The notes: generated by a model from the sequence alone, not told the origin. A stretch of DNA of 64,000 nucleotides from Bradyrhizobium sp. (GCA_028290305.1 JAQGKC010000467.1:1-64000); one strand, 5' to 3'. Shown: positions 1-9,072, counted from the stretch's first letter. Translations and numbers: made by a program.

Positions 1-2025
1 GTCATGACGCTTGGTGGTCTGGCCCTTGCGGTCGGAATTCTGGTCGACGACGCGACCGTCACCATCGAAAACATCAATTCGCATCTTGAGCAAGGCAAGC
101 AGATCGAGCGTGCCGTTCTCGATGGCGCGCAGCAAATTATTGTGCCGGCGACGGTATCGCTGCTCTGCATTTGCATCGCGTTTGTGCCGATGTTCGGGCT
201 TGGTGGAGTCGCCGGTTACCTTTTTCGGCCACTCGCCGAGGCGGTAATGCTTGCGCTTGCCGCTTCCTATGTCCTGTCCCAGACGCTGGTGCCGACGCTG
301 GCAAACTATCTTCTGCGCAATCAACGTGTGCACGGCTCGTCGGATGATGCCCATCACGCGAAAACCAGCCGCAATCCGCTCGCACGCTTCCAGCGCGGCT
401 TCGAGCGCTATTTCGAGAACGTCCGCAAGAATTATCTGGGCTTGCTGCAACTCTGTCTGCGGAACCGGGTCAAGGTGATCGCCGGATTTTTGTGCTTCAG
501 CCTTCTGTCGTTCGGCCTTGCGCCTTATCTCGGCCAGGATTTTTTCCCGACGGTGGATGGCGGCCAGATCAAGCTTCATATTCGCGCGCCGACGGGAACG
601 CGGATCGAAGAAACGACCAGCCTGACCGATCGGATCGGCACGGCCATTCACGGCATCATTCCGTCCAATGAACTCGACGGCATCGTGAGCAATATCGGGC
701 TGACCGTCAGCGGCATCAATATGGCGTACAACAATTCCGGTACCATCGGCGTCGCAGACGCCGACATCCTGATCAGCCTTAAGCCCAATCATGCGCCGAC
801 CGATGACTACATCAAGACAATGCGGGTCAAGCTGCCCCAGCAATTCCCGGGCACGACATTCGCCTTCCTTCCGGCAGATATCGTAAGCCAGGTTCTGAAC
901 TTCGGAGCGCCGGCGCCGATCGACCTGCAGATCGCCGGTAAAGATCTTGCTGCGGATCGGAAGTATGCAAATTTGGTGTTGGCGAAGATCAGGGAGATCC
1001 CGGGCATCGCCGATGCGCGCATCCAGCAGGCGTTTCAGCAGCCGACCCTTGACGTCAACGTCGACCGCTCGCTCACGTCGCTGGTGGGCCTCACCGAAAA
1101 GGACGTCGCCACCGCCATGCTGACGACCTTGTCGGGAAGCTCGCAGTCGGCCCCGACATATTGGTTAAACCCAGCCAACGGCGTGTCCTACGCGGTCTCG
1201 GTCCAGACCCCCCAGCGCGATATCAACTCCATGACCGGTTTGAAAAACATTCCGGTGACATCAGCCGCAGCCGATCCCCAGCTGCTCGGCGGTCTGGCGA
1301 AGATCGAACGGACCAACAGCAACGCCGTCGTGTCCCACTACAATGTCCAGCCCGTGATCGATATTTTCGCGACGCCGCAGGGGCGCGACCTCGGCGCGCT
1401 CGCATCGGACATTCAAAAAGTGATCCACGACACCGCAAAAGATCTCCCCAGGGGGGCTAGCGCTGCATTGCGAGGCCAAGTGAGCACGATGACCAGCGCC
1501 TACCAGCAGCTCTTCGTCGGTCTCGCCGCAGCGATCGTTCTAATCTACCTGTTGATCGTCATCAATTTTCAGTCATGGATCGATCCGTTCGTCATCATCA
1601 TGGCGCTGCCAACTGCATTGGCCGGCATCGTCTGGGCTTTGTTCGGGACCGGCACAACGCTTTCCGTTCCCGCGCTCACCGGCGCCATCATGTGCATGGG
1701 CGTGGCGACGGCCAACAGTATCCTGGTGATCAGCTTTGCCCGCGAACGGATGGCGGCCGGAGCGAATGGTCTGGCGGCTGCGTTCGAAGCGGGCGCCGCG
1801 CGATTTCGCCCTGTGCTGATGACGGCGCTCGCCATGGTGATCGGAATGTTGCCGATGGCGATCGAACCTGGACAGAACACCCCGCTGGGGCGTGCGGTGA
1901 TCGGCGGGCTGATCTTTGCCACCTGCGCCACCCTGTTTTTGGTGCCTACAATCTTCAGCCTGGCGCACGGCCGGCACCGTACCCCCGCGAGTCAGGTCGA
2001 CGCGGGAGCCACGCCGTCGCATTGA
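1..2025 (+). CDS. RND efflux transporter permease subunit, C-terminal part (5' end outside window)
   Basis: The reading frame is open from the first base, so this is the last ~674 residues of a protein normally near 1,040. The visible part begins in the central membrane helix with GILVDDATVTIENI, which carries the paired aspartates of the proton relay. A large periplasmic porter/docking region follows (about residues 185-500), then the last helix bundle, with ALAMVIGMLPMAIEPGQ near the end. This is the inner-membrane proton-driven pump of a tripartite AcrB/MdtB-like exporter; substrate cannot be told. The adaptor gene starts 11 bases downstream. The permease-then-adaptor order is the reverse of the common one. 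No outer-membrane channel gene is visible in the window. Confidence 0.93.
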   Translation, partial: VMTLGGLALAVGILVDDATVTIENINSHLEQGKQIERAVLDGAQQIIVPATVSLLCICIAFVPMFGLGGVAGYLFRPLAEAVMLALAASYVLSQTLVPTLANYLLRNQRVHGSSDDAHHAKTSRNPLARFQRGFERYFENVRKNYLGLLQLCLRNRVKVIAGFLCFSLLSFGLAPYLGQDFFPTVDGGQIKLHIRAPTGTRIEETTSLTDRIGTAIHGIIPSNELDGIVSNIGLTVSGINMAYNNSGTIGVADADILISLKPNHAPTDDYIKTMRVKLPQQFPGTTFAFLPADIVSQVLNFGAPAPIDLQIAGKDLAADRKYANLVLAKIREIPGIADARIQQAFQQPTLDVNVDRSLTSLVGLTEKDVATAMLTTLSGSSQSAPTYWLNPANGVSYAVSVQTPQRDINSMTGLKNIPVTSAAADPQLLGGLAKIERTNSNAVVSHYNVQPVIDIFATPQGRDLGALASDIQKVIHDTAKDLPRGASAALRGQVSTMTSAYQQLFVGLAAAIVLIYLLIVINFQSWIDPFVIIMALPTALAGIVWALFGTGTTLSVPALTGAIMCMGVATANSILVISFARERMAAGANGLAAAFEAGAARFRPVLMTALAMVIGMLPMAIEPGQNTPLGRAVIGGLIFATCATLFLVPTIFSLAHGRHRTPASQVDAGATPSH

Positions 2026-2036
2026 CCGGAGAACAA

Positions 2037-3236
2037 ATGAAAATGCATTCCGAAGACATCAAAGCTCCCGGCCGACGGAGCCTCCTGACGGTCGCTACTG
2101 CCGCGGTTTTGCTTGCGGCCGTCGTGGTCGGCTACGGCTTCATGAACCGCGCACAGAGCAAGCAGGAAGTGGTGGACTGGACCAACACGCAGGCAATCCC
2201 GACCGTCGCCCTCGCTCGATTCATCCCGGGTAACCCGCACCAAACGCTGACGCTGCCAGGCAATATCCAACCGTTCAACCGAGCGGCGATCTTCGCGCGG
2301 GTGAACGGATACGTGGAGAGTTGGGATCACGACATCGGATCGCCGGTGAAGGCTGGACAAGTATTGGCCACCATCGATGCTCCCGATCTCGATCAGCAGC
2401 TCAGTCAGGCCAAAGCGACGCTGGCAAGCGTCAGGGCCAATCTGCAAATTGCATCGCTGACCGCCAACCGTAATAACATTCTGCTGCAAAAACAGATCGT
2501 CGCCCAGCAGCTTGCGGACCAGACCGCCGCCGACGCCAAAGCGAAGGAGGCCGTCGTCGACGCCAATGAAGCCAACGTCCGGCAGCTCGAGGCGATGCAA
2601 TCGTTCAAGAAGCTCGCCGCGCCCTTCGATGGCGTCGTGACCGCCCGAAATGTAGAGATCGGGATGCTGATCAACTCAGGAGGCTCCGGTCAGCCGTTAT
2701 TCGAGGTGTCCGATCTGCATCGCGTCCGCATCTACGTACAGGTACCGCAATCGTTCTCGGCCGGGCTGACACCGGGAATGAAAGCGACCTTCGAAATGCC
2801 GCAGTACCCAGGTGTGCAATTCGACGCGACTCTCTCTCATATTTCCAAGGCGATCAATCCAAGTTCGCATAGCATGCAGGTCGAGCTTCAGGCCGACAAT
2901 GCCGCCGGAAAATTCTTCGGCGGGAGCTACTGCAATGTGCACTTGGAAATTCCGACCGACGCGAATTTGGTGAAGATTCCGTCTACCGCGCTGGTCACCG
3001 GCAACCAGGGCACGCAGGTCGCTACCCTCGACAGCAATGACAAGGTCGTCCTCAAGAATGTGCGACTGGGCCGCGACCTCGGTGACAGCGTGGAGGTCCT
3101 TGCGGGCCTGTCGCCGTCCGATCGGATTATTGATAATCCTCCGGAAACTTTGGCAGCAGGCGACACGGTTCGCTTGGCCGCAGCGATGCCGCAGGTCGCC
3201 ACACCCGCGCCATCCCCGACCACGTCCCGACAATGA
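2037..3236 (+). CDS. RND efflux periplasmic adaptor subunit (HlyD/AcrA family)
   Basis: This 399-residue membrane-fusion protein would link the upstream RND pump to an outer-membrane channel. It has a single N-terminal membrane anchor (about residues 16-34), a first biotinyl-lipoyl half ending in GSPVKAGQVLATIDAPDLDQ, an Ala/Gln-rich alpha-hairpin, the second lipoyl half (LAAPFDGVVTARNVEIGMLI), and beta-barrel and membrane-proximal domains. I chose ATG 2037 because GGAG lies just upstream and it follows the permease stop by 11 bases. The same frame is open further upstream, but there it only overlaps the permease gene in another frame. Confidence 0.93.
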   Translation: MKMHSEDIKAPGRRSLLTVATAAVLLAAVVVGYGFMNRAQSKQEVVDWTNTQAIPTVALARFIPGNPHQTLTLPGNIQPFNRAAIFARVNGYVESWDHDIGSPVKAGQVLATIDAPDLDQQLSQAKATLASVRANLQIASLTANRNNILLQKQIVAQQLADQTAADAKAKEAVVDANEANVRQLEAMQSFKKLAAPFDGVVTARNVEIGMLINSGGSGQPLFEVSDLHRVRIYVQVPQSFSAGLTPGMKATFEMPQYPGVQFDATLSHISKAINPSSHSMQVELQADNAAGKFFGGSYCNVHLEIPTDANLVKIPSTALVTGNQGTQVATLDSNDKVVLKNVRLGRDLGDSVEVLAGLSPSDRIIDNPPETLAAGDTVRLAAAMPQVATPAPSPTTSRQ

Positions 3237-3244
3237 TGACTCGT

Positions 3245-3340
3245 CATCGCGGACGAATCGGGCAGCGGCCTCTATAGCTTCCGGCAATTGGGCTGGGCTC
3301 ACAGGTTTGGCAAACAGATAACCCTGGCCTTTGGCGCAGC
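3245..3340 (-). pseudogene. Possible remnant of an EAL-domain (c-di-GMP phosphodiesterase) C-terminus
   Basis: On the minus strand, between the adaptor and the GST gene, the translation reads CAKGQGYLFAKPVSPAQLPE. This resembles the conserved end of EAL domains (QGYLF-x-x-P). No EAL catalytic motifs, start codon or nearby stop codon accompany it: the frame simply runs on into the antisense of the adaptor gene. I read it as a possible vestige of a deleted gene. The match is short and could be coincidence. Confidence 0.4.
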
Positions 3341-3409
3341 ACAACACCAGCATGTGGTGGTACGCAAACGAATTGGCCGCTTGCGTGAAGCCGAAGAAGG
3401 AAGCCGTCG

Positions 3410-4114
3410 ATGCGCTATGAACTCTATTACTGGCCGGGCATTCAGGGGCGCGGCGAATATGTCCGCCTGGCGCTGGAAGATGCCGGGGCCGATTATGCAG
3501 ATGTCGCGCGCGATCGCGGCATGGGCGCGATGACGGGGATGATGGAGGCGCACACCGGCACGCCGCCGTTCGCACCGCCGTTTCTGAAAGCCGGCCAACT
3601 CGTGATCGGGCAGACCGCCAACATCCTGCTCTATCTCGGGTCGCGCCATGGTCTGGCGCCGAAGACGGAAGCCGGCCGGCTGTGGGTGCATCAATTACAG
3701 CTCACGGTGGCGGACTTCGTGCTGGAAGTTCACGATACCCATCATCCGCTCGGCCCGTCGCTCTATTACGAGGATCAGCGCGCGCCTGCGAAGAAACGCA
3801 CCGAGGAATTCTGGAGCGATCGGGTGCCGAAATACACAGGCTATTTCGAACGGCTGTTGGAGAACAATGGCGGCTCCTATGTCACCGGCCGCAGGATGAC
3901 CTATGTTGATTTATCGCTGTTCCAGATCGTCGAAGGGCTGCGCTACGCATTCCCGAAACGCATGAAAGCCTTCGAGCGCGAGATTCCTGGCCTGGTCGAT
4001 CTGCACGACCGGGTTGCTGCGCGGCCTAACATCAAGGCCTATCTCTCCAGCGACCGGCGCATCCCCTTCAATGAAGACGGCATCTTCCGCCATTACAAGG
4101 CGCTGGATTTGTAG
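3410..4114 (+). CDS. Glutathione S-transferase family protein
   Basis: This 234-residue protein has the two-domain GST layout. The N-terminal thioredoxin-like part begins MRYELYYWPGIQGRGEYVRL, with a tyrosine or arginine near the glutathione site as in sigma/alpha-like GSTs. Within it, the VIGQTANILLYLG stretch corresponds to the glutathione-binding Gln-Thr/Ser segment. The all-helical C-terminal domain contains TYVDLSLFQIVEG, the usual helix-capping Asp motif. It probably conjugates glutathione to electrophiles in the cytosol; the substrate is unknown. It converges with the next gene, which lies on the other strand one base away. Confidence 0.88.
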   Translation: MRYELYYWPGIQGRGEYVRLALEDAGADYADVARDRGMGAMTGMMEAHTGTPPFAPPFLKAGQLVIGQTANILLYLGSRHGLAPKTEAGRLWVHQLQLTVADFVLEVHDTHHPLGPSLYYEDQRAPAKKRTEEFWSDRVPKYTGYFERLLENNGGSYVTGRRMTYVDLSLFQIVEGLRYAFPKRMKAFEREIPGLVDLHDRVAARPNIKAYLSSDRRIPFNEDGIFRHYKALDL

Positions 4115-4115
4115 T

Positions 4116-4475
4116 CTACCGATTGCGCCCGTCGATCGGCGTCATTGCAAGCTTCGCCAGTTCAATACCGTCGATGCAGCTGACGTTCAGCGCCACCACC
4201 TCGGTGCCGTCAGGCTTGCTGCCGCGCGCGAATACGTCGACGCCGCAGTCGTTGCAGAGCTGATGCCGGATCGCGTGCTTGTTGAACAGATATTCCCGCA
4301 AATTGTCCTCGCCGGCGCGGAGCTGAAAGCTCTTCGGCGGAAGAAACGCGAAATGCAGACCCTTCTTGGTGCAGATCGAGCAGTTGCACGCGGTCACGAC
4401 AGCAAGATCGGTGGTGCATTCGAAGCGCACCATGCCGCAATGGCAGCCGCCGGTGTAGGTCTTTGCATCGGGCAT
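4116..4475 (-). CDS. GFA family (glutathione-dependent formaldehyde-activating-like) zinc protein
   Basis: This 119-residue protein carries the cysteine pattern of the Gfa/CENP-V fold: GGCHCGMVRFEC, CNCSICTKKG and LCNDCGVD, which bind structural and catalytic zinc. Family members are often annotated as S-hydroxymethylglutathione synthases, but most have no proven activity. ATG 4475 is preferred over a start 21 bases upstream because GGAGGGACCG sits directly before it. The adjacent GST suggests, without proving it, a shared glutathione-related role. Confidence 0.88.
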   Translation of the reverse strand: MPDAKTYTGGCHCGMVRFECTTDLAVVTACNCSICTKKGLHFAFLPPKSFQLRAGEDNLREYLFNKHAIRHQLCNDCGVDVFARGSKPDGTEVVALNVSCIDGIELAKLAMTPIDGRNR

Positions 4476-4489
4476 CGGTCCCTCCTTCC

Positions 4490-5164
4490 TCACCAAAATC
4501 CGGGCACCAGACGATAGCGCACCCGCGCGGTGTAGTCAGCATAGCCAGGCAGCCCTGCGATCAGCGCGCGTTCCTCTATGCGCGCGCGAATGGCGAACAG
4601 CACGGCGAACAGCGGTGACATCGCTGCGCCCCACCATGAGCCCAGCAGCAGCGCCGCGCCGACCAACAGCAGAATGGTGCCGCTGTACATTGGGTGCCGT
4701 ACCCAGGCGTAGGGACCCGTGCTGACCACGCGCTGGCCGCGTTCGGCCTGGACCTTGACCACGGGTGCGGCGAACGAATTCTCGCGCATCACCCGCATGA
4801 TGAAGCCGCTGGACAGCACGATCATCGCTAGTCCCAGCGTCTGCAGTGCGACCGGAAAATGGGACGCGTGCAGGCGTGCATCGAGGCCGATCACGATGAG
4901 CCAGATCAAGGCGGTAAAGCCGAACACCACCATGAATTTCTTGTCGGCGGCGGGCTGTCCGTCCTGCATCATCGGGCGCATGCGTTCGGCGAACAGCGCC
5001 GGATCGGTTTTGGCCAGCCACCATCCGGTTGATATGCCGATCAGCGCCATCGTGCCCAGGAATACCCACGCCGCCGGCCAGTGCAGCGTGCCCGCGGGCA
5101 CGAACAACAGCGCGCCCATTGCGACAATCCAGATCAGGCTTTGCAGCAACCATTTGGCGATCAT
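4490..5164 (-). CDS. Isoprenylcysteine carboxyl methyltransferase-like integral membrane protein
   Basis: This is a 224-residue membrane protein with about five hydrophobic segments. The hallmark C-terminal stretch is GPYAWVRHPMYSGTILLLVG, followed by ERALIAGLPGYADYTARVRY. This RHP-x-Y-x-G plus E/Y motif is the SAM-binding region of the ICMT/phospholipid methyltransferase family. Bacterial members methylate unknown lipophilic substrates. The stop is 15 bases from the start of the GFA gene, so the two are probably one transcription unit. A start 30 bases upstream (5194) is also possible. Confidence 0.85.
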   Translation of the reverse strand: MIAKWLLQSLIWIVAMGALLFVPAGTLHWPAAWVFLGTMALIGISTGWWLAKTDPALFAERMRPMMQDGQPAADKKFMVVFGFTALIWLIVIGLDARLHASHFPVALQTLGLAMIVLSSGFIMRVMRENSFAAPVVKVQAERGQRVVSTGPYAWVRHPMYSGTILLLVGAALLLGSWWGAAMSPLFAVLFAIRARIEERALIAGLPGYADYTARVRYRLVPGFW

Positions 5165-5292
5165 GCTGGGCGCCCGTTCCTGCGAAGGCCCCATGATCGC
5201 GCCATTTTCGGCAAACTTGCGGCGATTGTACCCTAGGCTCGTTGTGAGGGGGAGCTAGGTTGAGAGGGCGCAGGGCGCAGCCCCACCAACAC

Positions 5293-5394
5293 CCGTCATA
5301 CCCGCGAACGCGGGCATCCAGTAATCACCGCCGATTATGTGAGTCTCGAACGCTCCGGGATACTGGATCATCCGGTCAAGCCGGATGATGACGG
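5293..5394. repeat. Composite palindromic intergenic repeat (copy 1)
   Basis: The ends are CCGTCAT and ATGACGG. Inside, ATCCAGTA pairs with TACTGGAT, and each flank has its own small hairpin (CCCGCGAACGCGGG; CATCCGGTCAAGCCGGATG). This nested palindrome resembles the RPE-type intergenic elements common in Bradyrhizobium/Rhodopseudomonas genomes. Two further elements of the same design lie at 8728-8820 and 9210-9306. Confidence 0.75.
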
Positions 5395-5444
5395 CTGAGT
5401 AGAGTGGCCGAGCGAGCCTAGCGACTCAAATTCCCGCCGCCGCC

Positions 5445-5618
5445 TCAGACGAGCTGATCGATCCGCGTTCCCTGTCCCGGCGGAAGGGGAGCCTGAACCG
5501 TCGGCTGCGCCGCTCCCGCATCGCCGGCATCGCCGTCGTTGCTTGCGTCGGGCGCTTTGGGCTGGACGGTGGCAACCGGTTGCACCGGGGTCGACGCGGC
5601 AATGCTCGAAACACTCAT
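5445..5618 (-). CDS. Small hypothetical protein, 57 residues, proline/alanine-rich
   Basis: The predicted product starts MSVSSIAASTPVQPVATVQP and ends LPPGQGTRIDQLV. AAGGA sits 8-9 bases before the ATG. The composition is low-complexity, with an acidic centre (ASNDGDAGDAG), and there is no signal peptide or membrane segment. I recognise the ending PPGQGTR-x-DQLV as typical of a short conserved protein in Bradyrhizobium, but no function is known to me. Confidence 0.6.
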   Translation of the reverse strand: MSVSSIAASTPVQPVATVQPKAPDASNDGDAGDAGAAQPTVQAPLPPGQGTRIDQLV

Positions 5619-5812
5619 CGATCATATCCTTGGGCTTTAAGGTGCCGGACTGTGACGAGGCGGAGACCAACGCTTTATGAATCCAGACCGTAAAGCACGC
5701 GCCATCGGGGCGAATCCCCCCGCATGGTGAACAGGAGGCTCCGATATCCCTCAAAAACGATGGATTTCGCCCGGAATCGGCAGCGATACCGTCAGCCGGC
5801 GCAGCCGCTTGC

Positions 5813-6292
5813 TTACTGGTCGGTGCCGCGTGAGATCGTAATTGACGCTTCGGTTTTCGTCCTGGTGCAGCGCATGTCGAGGCGGCGGTAGCGCGTCGAG
5901 ACGTCGTCGCCGCGGAAAAGGCCCATCCGCTTGATGCAGCGCGTCGCGCCTTTCAGCATGTCGTCTTTCGGCAGGGTAAAGACGATGGCGGCGCCGCTGG
6001 CGACGAGATTGATAAAAGTGGGCGTCGGCTTGCGGCTATTGGCCTTGGCGAATAATTGGTTGGAGTAGCTGCGGCCGGCACAGCCGAGCGAGAGTTCCTT
6101 CGCCTGCGGGTGCGACAGATAGATCACGTTAGCCGCAGTCTTGCCGACGCCAAGACCGTCGATCTGGCCTTTGAGCTGGGCCGCAAGATCGTCGCAGCGA
6201 TCGGCGTGCGCGGGCGAAGTGCTGAGCGCAGCCAGGAAAGCCAGCGCGGCGCCGAGCGCAATCGCTCCAGGAAATTTCGATATCAGTATCAT
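5813..6292 (-). CDS. Secreted hypothetical protein, 159 residues
   Basis: The protein begins with a clear signal peptide (about residues 1-30, ending SPAHA-D). The mature part has three cysteines near DRCDDLAAQL, LGCAGRSYS and ATRCIKRMG, and a fourth near DMRCTRTK. ATG 6292 was chosen because it starts directly at the signal peptide; the longer in-frame reading upstream has no signal-peptide logic. I do not recognise a family. Probably periplasmic. Confidence 0.7.
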   Translation of the reverse strand: MILISKFPGAIALGAALAFLAALSTSPAHADRCDDLAAQLKGQIDGLGVGKTAANVIYLSHPQAKELSLGCAGRSYSNQLFAKANSRKPTPTFINLVASGAAIVFTLPKDDMLKGATRCIKRMGLFRGDDVSTRYRRLDMRCTRTKTEASITISRGTDQ

Positions 6293-6385
6293 TGGAAAAT
6301 GCCCCTTTGCGCCATTGAAGCGTCCGCAAGCGGATAGCGCAAGAGCGGGCTTTTTGCCTCTCTCAGGCTGTGTTATATTGACGTC

Positions 6386-6607
6386 ATGACAAAACTGCTC
6401 GAACAAGCGCTGCGCCAGATCGAACAACTGCCGGAAGGCGAGCAGAATGCTGCCGCCGGCGCGCTGTTCGACTACGTCAAGCACATGCGCGACATGCGAT
6501 TGACCGATGCGCAGGTAGCCGAGGTGCGCCGCCGCAGGGCTGATCCCAACCGCAGGCTGGTCTCTCACGCTGAGGCACGTGAGCGCGTCGCGCGGCTAGG
6601 CTCGTAG
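6386..6607 (+). CDS. Antitoxin-like protein of a ParD/ParE-type module
   Basis: This 73-residue protein (MTKLLEQALRQIEQLPEGEQ...) is mostly helical and charged. Its C-terminal half (ADPNRRLVSHAEARERVARL) looks like a toxin-binding arm. It precedes a RelE/ParE-type gene by 8 bases, the usual antitoxin-first order. Family assignment rests mainly on this context. Since the toxin gene next to it carries a premature stop, this antitoxin may now be an orphan. Confidence 0.7.
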   Translation: MTKLLEQALRQIEQLPEGEQNAAAGALFDYVKHMRDMRLTDAQVAEVRRRRADPNRRLVSHAEARERVARLGS

Positions 6608-6615
6608 CAGACCGT

Positions 6616-6906
6616 ATGAAGCTCTTCTTCGACGATCAGGCGCTCGCCGATCTCGATGATATTTTCGCTTGGATTGCCCAGGATAGCCCTGCCACTGCGA
6701 AGACCGTGATCGACAGACTTTTCAGCAGCACCGAGTTGCTGATCTCGTTTCCATTCATGGGTCATGCTGGCCGCGATCCCGAAACATTTGAATGGGTGGT
6801 GCCACGACTGCCCTACGTCGTGGTGTAAGAGGTCGATCAGGCGCAGGAGCGCGTTGTCGTCACGGCTGTGTTTCACGGAGCGCAGGGCCGCGAGGGTGAC
6901 GAGTGA
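6616..6906 (+). pseudogene. ParE/RelE-superfamily toxin interrupted by an in-frame TAA
   Basis: The frame encodes MKLFFDDQALADLDDIFAWI, ATAKTVIDRLFSS, FPFMGHAGRD and VVPRLPYVVV, the layout of ParE-type toxins. A TAA at 6826-6828 follows. Reading on in the same frame gives EVDQAQERVVVTAVFHGAQG up to a natural TGA at 6904-6906. Family members normally have V-x-Y-x-V-D at this point, so the TAA most simply replaces a TAT/TAC tyrosine codon. The truncated product (70 residues) would lack the last beta strands, including the conserved FHG region, and is probably inactive. Confidence 0.82.
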
Positions 6907-7055
6907 TGAAGCATCGCGTGCCCCACCAGCGCATACCGATTACGCCGCCGGCAAGGCATCCCGAACCTTCCTTTTGTCCCAAAAATGCTTAGAACGGTTC
7001 AACCGCCGGCGTCTCGAAGCGGACGTTTCCGGCTCTTGAACCCGCGAGCAATCCC

Positions 7056-8708
7056 ATGAACGCCCCCTCCGCTTTTCCCGATCCAAAGCCCGTTCCGCCC
7101 TACAAGCATACCCCGCTGTTTCCACTCGGCGCGGATACCACGCCGTACAAGAAGATCACGACCGACGGGGTGCGGGTCGAGAAGGTCCTGGGCAAGGACA
7201 TGCTGGTGGTGTCGCGCGAGGCGCTGCGGGCGTTGTCGGAGGCCGCGTTCGGCGACATCAACCATTACTTGAGGCCGGGGCATCTCCAGCAGTTGCGCAA
7301 CATCCTTGATGACAAGGAGGCCAGCGACAACGACAAGTTCGTCGCGTTCGACTTCCTGAAGAACGCCAATATCGCCGCCGGCGGCGTGCTGCCGATGTGC
7401 CAGGATACCGGCACTGCGATCATCATGGGCAAGAAGGGCTCTCGCGTCCTCACCGATGGCGACGACGAGGCGGCATTGAGCGAGGGCGCGCGCGACGCCT
7501 ATCTGCGCCGTAACCTGCGCTATTCGCAGGTGGCGCCGCTGTCGATGTATGAGGAAAAGAACACGGCCAACAACATGCCGGCACAGTGCGAGATCTATGC
7601 CGAAGGCGATGACGCTTACAAGTTCATGTTCATGGCCAAGGGCGGCGGCAGCGCCAACAAGAGTTTTCTGTTTCAGGCCACGCCCTCGGTGCTGACCCGC
7701 GACCGCATGCTGGCGTTTTTGAAAGAGAAGGTGCTGACTCTCGGTACCGCGGCGTGCCCGCCTTATCATCTGGCGATCGTGATCGGCGGCACTTCGGCCG
7801 AACTCTGCATGAAGACGGTGAAGCTGGCGTCGGCGCGCTATCTCGACGCGCTGCCGACCCATGGTTCGGCTGACGGCAACGCCTTCCGTGATCTCGAGAT
7901 GGAGCAAGAAATATTGAAGATGACGCAGTCGCTCGGCGTCGGCGCGCAGTTCGGCGGCAAATACTTTTGCCATGATGTGCGGGTGATCCGCTTGCCACGC
8001 CACGGCGCCTCTCTGCCCATTGGCCTCGGCGTATCGTGTTCGGCGGACCGCCAGGTGCTCGGCAAAATTACAAAAGACGGCGTCTATCTCGAGGAGCTCG
8101 AGCACAACCCCGCGCAATATCTGCCGGCGGTAGAGCAGTCGCTCGGCGGCGAAGTCGTCAAGATCGACCTCAACCGGCCGATGAAGGATATTCTGGCAAC
8201 GCTCTCGAAGCATCCGATCAAAACGCGGCTGTCGCTGACCGGCACCATGATCGTCGCGCGCGATTCCGCGCATGCCAAATTGCGTGAGCGGCTGGAGAAG
8301 GGCGAACCGCTGCCGGATTATTTTAGGAATCATCCAGTGTACTACGCCGGTCCGGCCAAGACGCCGGACGGTTACGCCTCCGGCGCGTTCGGGCCGACCA
8401 CCGCGGGGCGGATGGACTCTTTCGTCGATCAATTCCAGGCGGCCGGCGGATCGATGGTGATGGTAGCCAAGGGCAACCGTGCGGTCGCGGTGCGCGAGGC
8501 CTGCAAGAAGCACGGCGGATTCTATCTGGGCTCGATCGGCGGTGCGGCGGCAAACCTCGCCGAACACTGCATTAGGAAGGTCGAGGTGGTGGAATATCCC
8601 GAACTCGGCATGGAAGCGATCTGGCGCATCGAGGTCGAGGATTTCCCGGCCTTCATCATCATCGACGACAAGGGCAATGACTTCTTCAAGGAATTGAATT
8701 TGGGGTGA
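7056..8708 (+). CDS. Class I fumarate hydratase, iron-sulfur (FumA/FumB type)
   Basis: This 550-residue enzyme matches the full length of E. coli FumA-type hydratases. It catalyses fumarate to malate in the TCA cycle using an oxygen-sensitive 4Fe-4S cluster. Likely cluster cysteines lie in [30 protein letters not shown] and [10 protein letters not shown]. The C-terminal beta part contains [15 protein letters not shown] and [10 protein letters not shown]. The start at 7056 is an ATG with a weak upstream ribosome site. It stands alone between the toxin remnant and a palindromic repeat. Residual ambiguity is with L(+)-tartrate dehydratase, which shares the fold but is usually split into two subunits. 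Confidence 0.95.
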   Translation: MNAPSAFPDPKPVPPYKHTPLFPLGADTTPYKKITTDGVRVEKVLGKDMLVVSREALRALSEAAFGDINHYLRPGHLQQLRNILDDKEASDNDKFVAFDFLKNANIAAGGVLPMCQDTGTAIIMGKKGSRVLTDGDDEAALSEGARDAYLRRNLRYSQVAPLSMYEEKNTANNMPAQCEIYAEGDDAYKFMFMAKGGGSANKSFLFQATPSVLTRDRMLAFLKEKVLTLGTAACPPYHLAIVIGGTSAELCMKTVKLASARYLDALPTHGSADGNAFRDLEMEQEILKMTQSLGVGAQFGGKYFCHDVRVIRLPRHGASLPIGLGVSCSADRQVLGKITKDGVYLEELEHNPAQYLPAVEQSLGGEVVKIDLNRPMKDILATLSKHPIKTRLSLTGTMIVARDSAHAKLRERLEKGEPLPDYFRNHPVYYAGPAKTPDGYASGAFGPTTAGRMDSFVDQFQAAGGSMVMVAKGNRAVAVREACKKHGGFYLGSIGGAAANLAEHCIRKVEVVEYPELGMEAIWRIEVEDFPAFIIIDDKGNDFFKELNLG

Positions 8709-8727
8709 GGGACCCTCAATACCCTCT

Positions 8728-8820
8728 CGTCATGGCCGGGCTTGACCCGGCCATCCACGTCTTTGCGTCCGAAGAACAGAAAGTAAGACGTGGATCACCG
8801 GGACAAGCCCGGTGATGACG
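8728..8820. repeat. Composite palindromic intergenic repeat (copy 2)
   Basis: It is bounded by CGTCAT and ATGACG, with internal pairing GATCCACGTC / GACGTGGATC and two flanking hairpins (GGCCGGGCTTGACCCGGCC; CCGGGACAAGCCCGG). It has the same design as the element at 5293-5394 but a different sequence core. It lies 19 bases after the fumarase stop and could act as a transcription or decay barrier. Confidence 0.75.
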
Positions 8821-8843
8821 TCTGAATACCCGGCGCTTCCTGC

Positions 8844-9072
8844 TTAAGCCCGCGTCCCCTTGAACGGAAAGCTGCCCATCGGGCCGATCCCCATTTCGCC
8901 GGAAATAGCGTCGCCCGCAACCTTGCCGGTGAACTCCAGCGTCAGCGGCATCGGGTTGGTGATGGAGACTTTCCAGGCGACGTCGTCGCCGTTGGCGGTG
9001 CCGTCGAAGATCTCGGCCGAGTTGCCGTCGGCGCCCTGCGTCCCCGTGAGCGTGCCGCCTGCAATGTCGCAA
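8844..9072 (-). pseudogene. N-terminally truncated remnant of a small beta-rich protein
   Basis: From about 9055 to the TAA at 8844-8846 the minus strand reads GGTLTGTQGADGNSAEIFDG, then DDVAWKVSITNPMPLTLEF and GEMGIGPMGSFPFKGTRA. This is a coherent, repetitive, beta-strand-like protein. Upstream in this frame there is no ATG, GTG or TTG before a stop; the nearest ATG (9127) is in another frame. The first ~35 residues expected for such a protein appear deleted or frameshifted. The TetR-type operator pair at 9126-9200 lies just upstream. Confidence 0.55.

Noticed and set aside
1575..2036. Upstream extension of the adaptor gene frame to 553 residues
   Set aside because: The extension overlaps the permease gene in another frame and has arginine/histidine-rich shadow composition; a good ribosome site and signal anchor start at 2037.
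6999..8567. 522-residue minus-strand frame opposite fumarase
   Set aside because: Antisense shadow; the plus strand is a complete class I fumarase with cluster cysteines.
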